Shown piece after piece: positions 7,944 to 13,998 of a DNA stretch of 13,998 nt. The position numbers and the translations under genes were made by a program. Within the stretch, counting starts at the first letter, position 1. Each line of letters begins with the position of its first letter. This stretch comes from Thoreauomyces humboldtii (taxonomy: Eukaryota > Chytridiomycota > Chytridiomycetes > Spizellomycetales > Powellomycetaceae). The notes under the pieces are model-generated. The model ran no database searches. It was not told the DNA's origin and saw only the letters and a list, made by a program, of their open reading frames with translations. The DNA is taken from assembly GCA_027596035.1 (NCBI GenBank), contig JADGJA010000611.1, forward strand, positions 1-13,998. The letters run 5' to 3'.

Positions 7944-7977
7944 TTTATTGTTGTTAGTAAAGGAGGAGAAGAAAAAA
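7944..7977. promoter_or_regulatory. 34-bp divergent promoter region
   Basis: It separates the candidate minor capsid gene (minus) from the ATPase gene (plus). It carries TAGTAAAGGAGGAG, so a GTAAA element is present here too, and ends in a poly-A run just before the ATPase ATG. The region is very short for two promoters, so control elements probably extend into both genes. Confidence 0.45.
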
Positions 7978-8505
7978 ATGCAATCGATTCCGAAGGGAAA
8001 GGTGCCAAGAGAATTCCAAGTCAAGATCAAAGATAAGACACCCGATGGGTTCCCAAAAAAATACTTTTCCATGATCATTGCTGGATCGTCCAGAAGTGGT
8101 AAAACAACCTGTATGATTCATATGTTGGACAAGATTGCTCCCGCTTACTCGTCTGTCATAGTCTTTATGCCGTCGATAGAAAACCCAACTTGGACTGCTT
8201 TGCGAAAGCACGATAATGTGTTTTTCTCGGATCTCGTTAGCGATGACATCTTAAACGAGTTGTTTACAGTCCTTATAGATGCAGGGCAATTAGTTCCAAC
8301 AACCCACTATATCATTTATCGACTCAACGACAAACAATTGGAACGAATTGCACCCGAGGTCAAATGCCACTTAAGCGACAAACAGTTTCTCCAAATGGCG
8401 CATGACTATACAATCCAACCATTCAATTTCCTGTATATAGATCTAAAGGCGAAAACAAACACAGACGTATTCTCCCATGGGAAACCAAGTGACAACATAC
8501 TCTAG
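7978..8505 (+). CDS. A32/FtsK-type packaging ATPase, apparently internally shortened
   Basis: 175 residues from ATG 7978; a longer frame from 7864 is rejected because it overlaps the minor capsid gene. Residues 29-63 are the Walker A strand-loop-helix with GSSRSGKT at 36-43. Residues 107-160 match the C-terminal part of the viral packaging ATPases (HYIIYRLND, then helix, then FLYIDLKA). Between them, near residue 105, the usual segment is missing: there is no hydrophobic strand followed by an acidic pair (Walker B) and no downstream sensor strand. The only loose candidate is TVLID at 97-101. The class is usually longer by about 40-60 residues. No frame change restores the segment, so an in-frame deletion is likely, and ATP hydrolysis is doubtful. 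The enzyme normally pumps DNA into the capsid. The end overlaps the next gene by 29 bp. Confidence 0.7.
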   Translation: MQSIPKGKVPREFQVKIKDKTPDGFPKKYFSMIIAGSSRSGKTTCMIHMLDKIAPAYSSVIVFMPSIENPTWTALRKHDNVFFSDLVSDDILNELFTVLIDAGQLVPTTHYIIYRLNDKQLERIAPEVKCHLSDKQFLQMAHDYTIQPFNFLYIDLKAKTNTDVFSHGKPSDNIL

Positions 8506-8725
8506 TGATTATATTAGGGTGTTGAAGTATGCGCTTCAAAACGATCCAATACTAAGTCAGTTACCGCCAGATGCGTTCAAGAAATCATACGAGAGAATTT
8601 GGCAAGAGTTATCTGACGATTTAGTGCGACACGTAAAGAATGAATTAGATAAGAAATGCTCGCCTCGTTTCTGGAAACAGAAGCCGACTTTTTCTGTACC
8701 AATGGATAAACATAGGACTATCTAG
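8477..8725 (+). CDS. Small helical protein, paralogue 1 (hypothetical)
   Basis: 82 residues from ATG 8477, overlapping the last 29 bp of the ATPase gene in another frame. Residues 12-65 look helical, with the core pattern N-D-x-(I/L)-L-x-x-L-P, about ten residues, then E-x-(I/V)-x-x-(D/E)-L-x-D-x-L. The same pattern appears in the 68-residue gene at 9137 and, more weakly, in the 53-residue gene at 8727. This suggests tandem duplication. No known family is recognised. The stop is separated by one base from the next ATG. Confidence 0.55.
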   Translation: MGNQVTTYSSDYIRVLKYALQNDPILSQLPPDAFKKSYERIWQELSDDLVRHVKNELDKKCSPRFWKQKPTFSVPMDKHRTI

Positions 8726-8726
8726 A

Positions 8727-8888
8727 ATGTCGTATTGGTTTAACGGTTTACTAACAGTTGAAAGTGTTAGAAATGTCTTGGACTCGATCGACAAAAGCGA
8801 AGCTTTGGCGCTGTTTCCAAAGAAGGAAGTGACTACCGCAAAGGCAAAGAGATACCTCGACATCGCGGACGCCATCATCGATAAGTGA
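8727..8888 (+). CDS. Small helical protein, paralogue 2 (53 residues)
   Basis: A complete short frame, ATG 8727 to TGA 8888, one base after the previous stop and four bases before the next ATG. It begins MSYWFNGLLTVESV and contains ALFPKKEV and a C-terminal helix LDIADAIIDK. Aligned without gaps over about 37 residues to the 68-residue protein at 9137, roughly eight positions are identical (including the Pro-Lys pair and the A-D pair). The exact fit between neighbours supports coding. Function unknown. Confidence 0.5.
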   Translation: MSYWFNGLLTVESVRNVLDSIDKSEALALFPKKEVTTAKAKRYLDIADAIIDK

Positions 8889-8892
8889 AGAA

Positions 8893-9111
8893 ATGGATAA
8901 ACTTGCTCCTAAAGTCGAGAGGAAAGTTGTAAAGAGGCGAGGTATCAAGCGAGTTACAAAGACTGCATCCGACGATGCTAAGAGTTCGGACGACGAACAT
9001 GTAACTGAAGAATTTGATCCCAAGCTCGAGAAGAAAATTGAAAAACGCCAAACTCTTCAGCTAAAGAAGAAACAGCCGAGCAAAAAGATTGAAGCGGAAG
9101 AGTCAGGTTAA
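8893..9111 (+). CDS. Lys/Glu-rich small protein (hypothetical)
   Basis: 72 residues from ATG 8893. It is mostly charged: a basic N-terminal third (KVVKRRGIKR), an acidic Ser-Asp middle (residues 27-44) and a Lys-rich C-terminal helix. It may be disordered or nucleic-acid binding. It lies inside the tight plus-strand cluster between two of the helical paralogues. Coding is likely because ATG and stop fit the spacing of the cluster, but low-complexity sequence gives weak support. Confidence 0.45.
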   Translation: MDKLAPKVERKVVKRRGIKRVTKTASDDAKSSDDEHVTEEFDPKLEKKIEKRQTLQLKKKQPSKKIEAEESG

Positions 9112-9136
9112 TTTTCTGTCTCCAAGCTAAACAAGA

Positions 9137-9343
9137 ATGATATTCTTATTTGATGAGACATTCAAAGATTTGGACAAAGCTCATCTCCTCGAGATCGTGT
9201 CTGAAGTCGAAAATAACGATCTGTTGAAAGCTTTACCAAAAACCGTTTATGATAAGGCATTAGAAAAGGTCCTCAATGATTTAGCCGACCAGCTTTTCGA
9301 AGCTGTGATGTCAAGGCAGCTCAATCAAGCTCCAAGAACTTGA
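9137..9343 (+). CDS. Small helical protein, paralogue 3 (hypothetical)
   Basis: 68 residues from ATG 9137, 25 bp after the previous stop and ten bases before the integrase ATG. It is helical in outlook, with ENNDLLKALP followed by EKVLNDLADQLFEAV. These match the same core positions in the 82-residue protein at 8477 (shared N, L, LP, K, E, L, D, L). It probably arose by duplication. No family recognised. Confidence 0.5.
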   Translation: MIFLFDETFKDLDKAHLLEIVSEVENNDLLKALPKTVYDKALEKVLNDLADQLFEAVMSRQLNQAPRT

Positions 9344-9353
9344 AGGAAAAAGA

Positions 9354-10787
9354 ATGTCAAGAATGTCAAGAAAGCGGCAACTCCCAAAGCAGAAAGTATT
9401 TAGCATGCTTTTAGTAATAATGTCTTGGAGTCCATTAAAACCGCAAGACAAGGCTGATCTGGAAGAGGTTTACGCAACCAATCCTGCGGGAAGGGATAAC
9501 CTCTGGTTTGCGACAAAAGCAAAGTTTCCAAATTTTTGTGCATCTCAACGAACCGTGCTTCATGATTTTTTGATGTATCAGCCAAACCATCAGCAATATG
9601 TAAAACCCCCAAAGAAATCCGCAATTGCTCCAATTCAAGTTCTCCAGCATGGTCAGTTCCAAGTTGATCTTCTCAGCATGAACAATGATGCTGGCTATGT
9701 TGCCATCCTAACGTATGTTGAAACATTCTCACGTTACGGTTTCGCTCGTCCATTAAGAGGCAAGGATGCTGTAACTGTTGCCAATGCTATGAAGAGTGTA
9801 CTCCAACAAGCGCGATCTGAGAACATAAAGTTCACGGTGGTTGGCTGCGATGAGGGCGGCGAGTTCCAAACATTATTTGAAAAAACATGCAACAGCTTTG
9901 GAGTCAAAGTGTTTCATTCGGCACCCCACTCTCCAAACTCAAACGCGTTAGTAGAAAGACGCAATGGGGTGCTTAGAAAACAATTGTATTCTCTAGGACT
10001 TGCTAATCATACAACCCAATGGGTCAAATATCTCCCAACGGTCGTGAACAACATTAACCAAGTCCCGAACTTGACCACTCACACTCCGCCAAGTGTTTTG
10101 ATACATAGCAATGATGACGCTGCTAAAACAACTGCACAGGAGCACATACAGGCGACAATTGCCAGACGATACAAAACAAAGCAGGTTGGCACACCATTGT
10201 TTATTTGGCAAAAAGTGAAGCTAAAACGGATCACAGGAATCCACGAGAAACCGGGACGTCTTGGGTACTTTAGTCCCGAAATATACACAGTTGTCCAAAG
10301 AGTGAACTCGACACTTCAGAATTTCTTACCATCTTACAGAATCGCCAATGAAAGCGGTGTGGTAAAAGTTGGGCGCGTTCCCAAAACGAGTCTTCTTATC
10401 ATTCCTCCGGTGTTAACCAAAGACCAAGATAAAGATCAACCAAGCAACGATCCCGAGGAGACACCTTCACCAGATCTTCCTAATGAACCACAAGAAGTCG
10501 AGAATGGAAATGGAGAGCCAGTTAATACATTCGTCCAACAAACAACGGACACTGTCGACACTACTCCAAGACGATCTCTCCAACTGCAGAATACAGAGAA
10601 CGATGAGGATGAAAACGAGTACGAGATTGAGCACATAGTAGGTAAACGAATGTATAGAAAACAACTCCAATACAAGGTAAAATATGTAGGTCACGATAAG
10701 TCCTATAACGAATGGAGACCAGCTAGTGAATTAGAAGAACTTGCTCCCGACTTGGTTGCAAAGTATAATAGATTGCATCCAGATTAG
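9354..10787 (+). CDS. DDE (rve) integrase with C-terminal chromodomain
   Basis: 477 residues from ATG 9354, which sits in a small ATGTCAAGA x2 direct repeat (start at 9354 or 9363). The catalytic core (rve, about residues 95-255) shows D105 in QVDLLS, D166 in GCDEGGEF and E201 in LVERRNG, with D and E 35 residues apart as expected. Residues 350-420 are an acidic Pro/Glu/Asn-rich linker. Residues 422-474 form a chromodomain, with Y423 (EYEIEHIVGKR), Y444 (KVKYVG) and W454 (NEWRP). The third cage position (Tyr or Phe in HP1-like domains) appears to be H447. The enzyme joins viral ends to target DNA, and the chromodomain would direct it to methylated histone in chromatin. Polintons, adintoviruses and chromoviral retrotransposons carry such proteins. 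All catalytic residues are present and the frame is intact. It overlaps the stop of the convergent recombinase gene. Confidence 0.9.
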   Translation: MSRMSRKRQLPKQKVFSMLLVIMSWSPLKPQDKADLEEVYATNPAGRDNLWFATKAKFPNFCASQRTVLHDFLMYQPNHQQYVKPPKKSAIAPIQVLQHGQFQVDLLSMNNDAGYVAILTYVETFSRYGFARPLRGKDAVTVANAMKSVLQQARSENIKFTVVGCDEGGEFQTLFEKTCNSFGVKVFHSAPHSPNSNALVERRNGVLRKQLYSLGLANHTTQWVKYLPTVVNNINQVPNLTTHTPPSVLIHSNDDAAKTTAQEHIQATIARRYKTKQVGTPLFIWQKVKLKRITGIHEKPGRLGYFSPEIYTVVQRVNSTLQNFLPSYRIANESGVVKVGRVPKTSLLIIPPVLTKDQDKDQPSNDPEETPSPDLPNEPQEVENGNGEPVNTFVQQTTDTVDTTPRRSLQLQNTENDEDENEYEIEHIVGKRMYRKQLQYKVKYVGHDKSYNEWRPASELEELAPDLVAKYNRLHPD

Positions 10788-11749
10788 TTTCGAGATCTCC
10801 AATAGGTGTTCTGTTCTTCGAGACTATGGTGACAGTCTAAAACATATTGGGAAATCTGTTCCTTGGTCAGGTTTTGATTACGAACAGCTGTAATCTGCGC
10901 AGGACGAATGTCCTGAACTCCTTTGCCTTTTCCCATGATCCCCAAGATGTGCTTGGTAAATTCCTCGAATTGCTTGTGTTTGTCCTCGAGAAGGAACGGT
11001 GTTCCATTATCCATCAAGAAGATGTACTCGGAATCCTTTCTAAAGGTTTGAACGAATCGTGATAACTTTTTGCCAACGCGAAGAGGATTCATGAACGGAA
11101 TATCAAGTTTTTGGTCCATCGGCTGGCAGAATTGACGCTTGTTTATCTCATCTTCAGTCTCAGAAGCCAAGAGCTTTCTTTTCGAATTCTTGATCCTGTC
11201 CACTTTTCTAAAGTTCCAAACGATGGTTGGGGTTCCAATCGGAAAACTTGGAATGAAGTAGTTATCTTGAAGAACATTTGCTTTCCAAGCCGGCTTCAAA
11301 GTAGCAATGTTGCTTCGTGAATTAGGGACTTGGAATAGCATAAGTAGTATCAATGCATCTTGGTAGCGCTGGATCTGTAGGTGGGTTCGTTGTTCCGGTT
11401 CCGTCTCGTAGAGAACTTGATACAGTTCTTCTTCACGTGCAACGATCTTTTCCAATTCCGTCTTGAAATCAAAGACGACTGGTTCAGGTTCCCGCTCATT
11501 GGCATCATCGGCATCATCGGCATCATTCTGTACTTGGATCTTTGGAGTCTCTGGAGTCTTTGGATTGAGCTCTCTAGCCACATTCCAGTAGCGAGCGACA
11601 AGATCTGCATGCTCTTTCTTTTCCATTCCACAGTTTTCAGGACCAGCCTTCTTCAAGAATGTGGCAATAATGCCAAGATTGTCTCCTTTGGTAGAGTTTT
11701 TGATGGTTCCTTTCGAACATGATTCAACCAGCTTTCTGACAGCTGTCAT
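10784..11749 (-). CDS. Tyrosine recombinase-like protein
   Basis: 321 residues from ATG 11749. Residues 125-155 (ALILLMLFQ then VPNSRSN) match the first catalytic-Arg region of eukaryotic-virus tyrosine recombinases, with R145. A beta region with candidate Lys near 182-191 follows. Residues 276-318 match the C-terminal boxes: DIR (R282), HHS (H308) and the nucleophile candidate Y316 in QNTYW. The usual His three residues before R282 is Gln279. Residues 75-84 are Asp/Ala repeats from a 9-bp repeat. Such enzymes cut and rejoin DNA through a covalent Tyr link. Some polinton-like viruses use one as their integrase. The start may be later than original: the frame is open above a TAG at 11771. Stop codons of this gene and the DDE integrase overlap. 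The family call is moderate, based on motif order and not on alignment. Confidence 0.6.
   Translation of the reverse strand: MTAVRKLVESCSKGTIKNSTKGDNLGIIATFLKKAGPENCGMEKKEHADLVARYWNVARELNPKTPETPKIQVQNDADDADDANEREPEPVVFDFKTELEKIVAREEELYQVLYETEPEQRTHLQIQRYQDALILLMLFQVPNSRSNIATLKPAWKANVLQDNYFIPSFPIGTPTIVWNFRKVDRIKNSKRKLLASETEDEINKRQFCQPMDQKLDIPFMNPLRVGKKLSRFVQTFRKDSEYIFLMDNGTPFLLEDKHKQFEEFTKHILGIMGKGKGVQDIRPAQITAVRNQNLTKEQISQYVLDCHHSLEEQNTYWRSRN
11501..11527. repeat. 9-bp x3 microsatellite coding Asp-Ala repeats
   Basis: GGCATCATC occurs twice in a row, then GGCATCATT. On the minus strand it encodes D-D-A units in the linker of the recombinase-like protein. It keeps the reading frame and is likely length-variable. 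Confidence 0.7.
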
Positions 11750-11770
11750 GTCCTTTAGACGTTCGGCAGA

Positions 11771-12037
11771 CTATAAGATGTTATGCTTTTGGAGGTTTTT
11801 CAACTTCTTCATCGTTTTAGGGGAAAATTTGTTCTTTCCATGAAGATTGTCATGAAAGCTTGGAGATCCATGGTGTGAATTGGGATCGGCATCTTTGTCT
11901 TGTGTGTTTGGGAAATCCGTTACTTGTTCGCTGAGAAAAAAAAGTGCGCTGGCAGTTACACGGCAGTCATTTATGCAGTCAGAGGAAAGCTTTATTATTT
12001 CAATCGACACGTCACAGTTGACGGAAAATGTATTCCA
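11771..12037 (-). pseudogene. Open frame upstream of recombinase, in frame, ended by TAG
   Basis: The frame is open from 12037 to a TAG at 11771-11773 and is exactly in frame with the recombinase-like gene that follows. It has no ATG except one (MKKLKNLQKH) just before the TAG. The last part (KKLKNLQKHNIL) reads smoothly into the residues after the stop, so the recombinase may once have had a longer N-terminus, now cut by a nonsense codon. The upper part may be chance, since it partly overlaps the end of the methyltransferase gene in another frame. No family recognised. Confidence 0.35.
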
Positions 12038-13502
12038 TCACTTTAAAGTTCATGGCGTTTCCCAAACAGATCCTGGTGTTTAGGAGGTCAATTTGGTCAA
12101 GTTTCGTGTAGCCGTCAGGGAGTCCTCGGAGTCGTTCTCTCTCCTCTATGGTGTAATGACGAAACTTGCCGCCGACTGCTACCACCGTTTGGTAGCAGTT
12201 GTTGGTCTTCAGTGTCGGCGCTTTGTTGTCCGTTCGGTAACTACACTCTTTGGTTTTGGTGTTTCGTCGGATCGCCCCAACAAAGTTTTTCAAGGGTTTT
12301 TTCTTTGGCAGGTCTTTGAAAAAGCTTTGACGACCTTGGGCTTTTTTGTCGATAATGTCGATCAGTCGCGGTGAAGGTCCGGCAACTGCCTGAGGGATGT
12401 GCCAACTCGCCCAGAACAGTCGTTTTCGGTTTTGCGCCGTGAAAATGTTGGCGTCGAGTTCCACCGGTTGAATCTTTAAGATCTGGGAAATTTCCTGTCT
12501 CGTGTTAGTTTCCATTGGCACGTTTTCGAGAATGAAGTCTCGCGGCGCCTTTTCCTTCAGAATGCTCGTGAACACGTGGAAAAGGCTGGAGCGCTGGTCT
12601 GTAAAGTTTTGGCGATTCACGCTTTGCATCGAGAAAGGTTGGCAAGGTACTCCGCCGACGAGGAGATCGAAATCGGGCAGGGACGAAAGGTCGATCTGCA
12701 TCGCATCGCCAAAGTTTCGATGGTCGGGAAAGTGTTTCGCATAGATGGCAAGTGCCGTCGGGTTGATCTCGGAGTACCCAACGCACACTGCCTTGGGAAA
12801 CACTCGATGGATCGCGAGTTCGGCGACCCCGATCCCGGAGCAAAGCGAAAAGTATCGGACCTTCCAATCAGGTTTTGGCTGTTTGTAAATCCGCATCGAG
12901 ACGTTTGGGATGAATCCGTGGGGCGAGAACAGCTCCACAAACTTTGCGGCGTAAGGCTGCGTCACGTCGGTGTCCAAATAACAGATCATTCTCGAGTAAA
13001 AATCGGATGCATATTTAGACTCGTCCGCTTTTTCAAAAAGGATCTTCTTCTTGATAAAGCAGAGCCAAGCTTTATCGAATAGCTCTATGTTCCAAAGCTC
13101 GTAACTGCGTTGAGGCACAAGGGCAATGACTCGCTTGACGTTGCCCTTTTGCATTTCGAGAAAGCATTTACTCCAAAACAGTTTGTGTAGGTGCCGACGA
13201 CTTTCGTGCTTTTCGTCGTCGCAAAGAGCAACACCGGGCGGGTTCATGTATACCCAATCCGTACCGGCTGCCCAATCGGGAAGGTCCAAAGCGTTTATAA
13301 AGCTTCCATCTTCCGCGTAACCGTATTTGACTTTAGCTTTTATCTGGCTCGTTGGGTTTGTGCAAGGGTCGAGATCGATGCCCCCAGTGAAGTCATGCAG
13401 CAGCTGACACATCCAAGCCGGCGTATTGAAAACGTTACGTATCTTCATGTTGAGATGAATAGGACGGGGTTCCTTAGCGACTACCTTGGCATTCGATACC
13501 AT
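12012..13502 (-). CDS. Fused adenine-N6 / cytosine-C5 DNA methyltransferase
   Basis: 496 residues from ATG 13502. Residues 20-205 resemble the phage Dam-type N6-adenine methyltransferase family (PF05869): FNTPAW at the start, DLDPC at 43-47 and the catalytic-motif position NPPG at 87-90. The aromatic residue expected after NPP is Gly here, so activity of this half is uncertain. Residues 214-496 are a cytosine-C5 methyltransferase with all key motifs: motif I FSLCSGIG (218-225), the catalytic PCQ (C287), ENV (326-328), QNRKR (357-361), then a target-recognition region (about 365-450), motif IX RERLRGLPDGYT (455-466) and motif X GNAM (481-484). The C5 half looks active. It would transfer methyl groups from S-adenosylmethionine to DNA, either for protecting viral DNA or for altering host methylation. 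CG content of the DNA looks higher than in the neighbouring genes. The frame continues upstream of this ATG. Confidence 0.85.
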   Translation of the reverse strand: MVSNAKVVAKEPRPIHLNMKIRNVFNTPAWMCQLLHDFTGGIDLDPCTNPTSQIKAKVKYGYAEDGSFINALDLPDWAAGTDWVYMNPPGVALCDDEKHESRRHLHKLFWSKCFLEMQKGNVKRVIALVPQRSYELWNIELFDKAWLCFIKKKILFEKADESKYASDFYSRMICYLDTDVTQPYAAKFVELFSPHGFIPNVSMRIYKQPKPDWKVRYFSLCSGIGVAELAIHRVFPKAVCVGYSEINPTALAIYAKHFPDHRNFGDAMQIDLSSLPDFDLLVGGVPCQPFSMQSVNRQNFTDQRSSLFHVFTSILKEKAPRDFILENVPMETNTRQEISQILKIQPVELDANIFTAQNRKRLFWASWHIPQAVAGPSPRLIDIIDKKAQGRQSFFKDLPKKKPLKNFVGAIRRNTKTKECSYRTDNKAPTLKTNNCYQTVVAVGGKFRHYTIEERERLRGLPDGYTKLDQIDLLNTRICLGNAMNFKVMEYIFRQL

Positions 13503-13670
13503 CGTAGGTTCCTCGTCGTCGTCGTCAGGCTCATCGTCGGAGGAATCCGCCTCAACGTAGGAAACATCAACTTTGCGCCTTTTCGATGCGGGGGCATCTT
13601 GGAGAATTATGCTTTGCTCAACATCCGATTCAGTGTCTGAATTGTTGTGTAGCGCGCTAGCTGCGTTCGT
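13503..13670 (-). other. Coding-like upstream extension of the methyltransferase frame
   Basis: The methyltransferase frame stays open for 56 codons above its ATG, until a TGA at 13671-13673. The extension contains no ATG. It looks like real protein: an acidic Ser/Asp-rich start, a KRRK nuclear-signal-like cluster near 13572-13583, then a run of Asp/Glu. An ATG in the next frame lies at 13672-13674, right at the edge of this segment, and its own frame stops after five codons. This could reflect a one-base frame change, a spliced start, or simply an ancestral longer protein. An acidic N-terminus with a nuclear signal would suit an enzyme that works in the nucleus. Confidence 0.45.
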
Positions 13671-13998
13671 TCATTTATTCCTAAGTACAAATTAGACAGC
13701 TATCATTTGAGGGTTGAAACCCCTAGATGATTACGTAGGCCAGAACGGCGGTACACCCCGACAAGGGGGAGCCCGCGGCTTAGGGGGATTTCGCCCTAGG
13801 CAACCCAACCTGAGAATACTACATGGTAGCACTGCTTACACTACGGTACTAGGACATCTACAAAACCACTACGGTCTGAACAAGCAAGTGAAGCTCGTTA
13901 ATCCTATCGGAGAAAATACTTAAATGTCTACTCCGAGAGGGACGGATGGATGGACGGTAAAGGACAGTCCACCTTCGAGAGCAAGCGCACCAAGCGAG
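13671..13998. other. Non-coding, hairpin-rich right flank
   Basis: No credible gene is seen in these 328 bases. Three short hairpins follow each other: GGGTT-GA-AACCC (13711-13722), CCCC-GACAA-GGGG (13756-13768), and an imperfect CTTAGGG/CCCTAGG (13779-13800). A GGAT/GGAC-rich stretch lies near 13938-13958. The composition differs from the viral genes. It may be host DNA, the LTR or terminal part of another transposon, or the end of this element; no terminal inverted repeat can be tested because the left end is absent. Confidence 0.4.

Noticed and set aside
7864..7977. Longer N-terminus for the ATPase
   Set aside because: It would overlap the start of the minor capsid gene, and the extra residues do not look like the ATPase family; ATG 7978 fits the divergent gap.
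7944..8078. Longer N-terminus for the minor capsid protein
   Set aside because: The extension lies antisense to the ATPase coding region and is hydrophobic and Phe-rich, unlike a capsid start.
12576..13082. Plus-strand open frame of 168 codons inside the methyltransferase
   Set aside because: Long antisense frames are common opposite GC-richer genes; the minus strand carries all methyltransferase motifs.
13714..13923. Small plus-strand frame in the right flank
   Set aside because: It spans the hairpins, is Gly/Arg/Pro-rich from GC-rich repeats, and has no recognisable protein character.

Overview
The window reads as most of a Polinton/Maverick-class virus (polinton-like virus or adintovirus group), probably integrated in a eukaryotic genome. 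The main evidence is a set of genes that normally travel together: a double-jelly-roll major capsid protein, a candidate minor (penton) capsid protein, an A32/FtsK-type packaging ATPase, and a retroviral-type (DDE) integrase with a C-terminal chromodomain. Genes lie on both strands and are tightly packed. A candidate AATAAA polyadenylation signal is present and there is no bacterial-style signal. The host cannot be named from the sequence.

Layout, left to right. Positions 1-2960 (minus strand) hold a very long spike or fibre gene. Its start (2960-2298) resembles an adenovirus fibre shaft. Further on it carries 49-residue beta repeats, an acidic linker, a Gly/Ala hydrophobic segment and a coiled-coil or beta tail that runs off the left edge. 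This gene is broken three times: by an 11-bp tandem duplication near 2287-2306, by an in-frame TGA at 1048-1050, and by a frame change between about 585 and 680. Next come a small amphipathic protein (3330-2998), a 586-residue protein with five bipartite basic repeats (3382-5142), a 33-residue very basic peptide (5306-5205), the major capsid protein (6595-5366), a charged coiled-coil protein (7148-6645) and the candidate minor capsid protein (7943-7185). A 34-bp divergent promoter region separates the last of these from a plus-strand cluster: the ATPase (which appears to lack its Walker B region), four small proteins, three of which look like diverged copies of one another, and the DDE integrase (9354-10787). 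The integrase converges, with overlapping stop codons, on a minus-strand gene that looks like a tyrosine recombinase (11749-10784). The last gene is a 496-residue two-domain DNA methyltransferase (13502-12012): a phage-Dam-like adenine domain fused to a cytosine-C5 methyltransferase. The final 330 bases are non-coding, with several short hairpins, and may be host DNA or another transposon.

How the genes fit together: the two capsid proteins, the ATPase, the basic and coiled-coil proteins and the spike would form and fill the particle. The chromodomain integrase would insert the genome into chromatin. The tyrosine recombinase is a second, independent integration or resolution activity. The fused methyltransferase could mark viral DNA or act on host DNA. 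No protein-primed DNA polymerase B and no adenain-like protease is visible; they may lie beyond the left edge or be lost. The broken spike and possibly shortened ATPase suggest an endogenous copy that no longer makes complete virus, while capsid, integrase and methyltransferase frames remain open. Sequencing or assembly errors could also explain the breaks.
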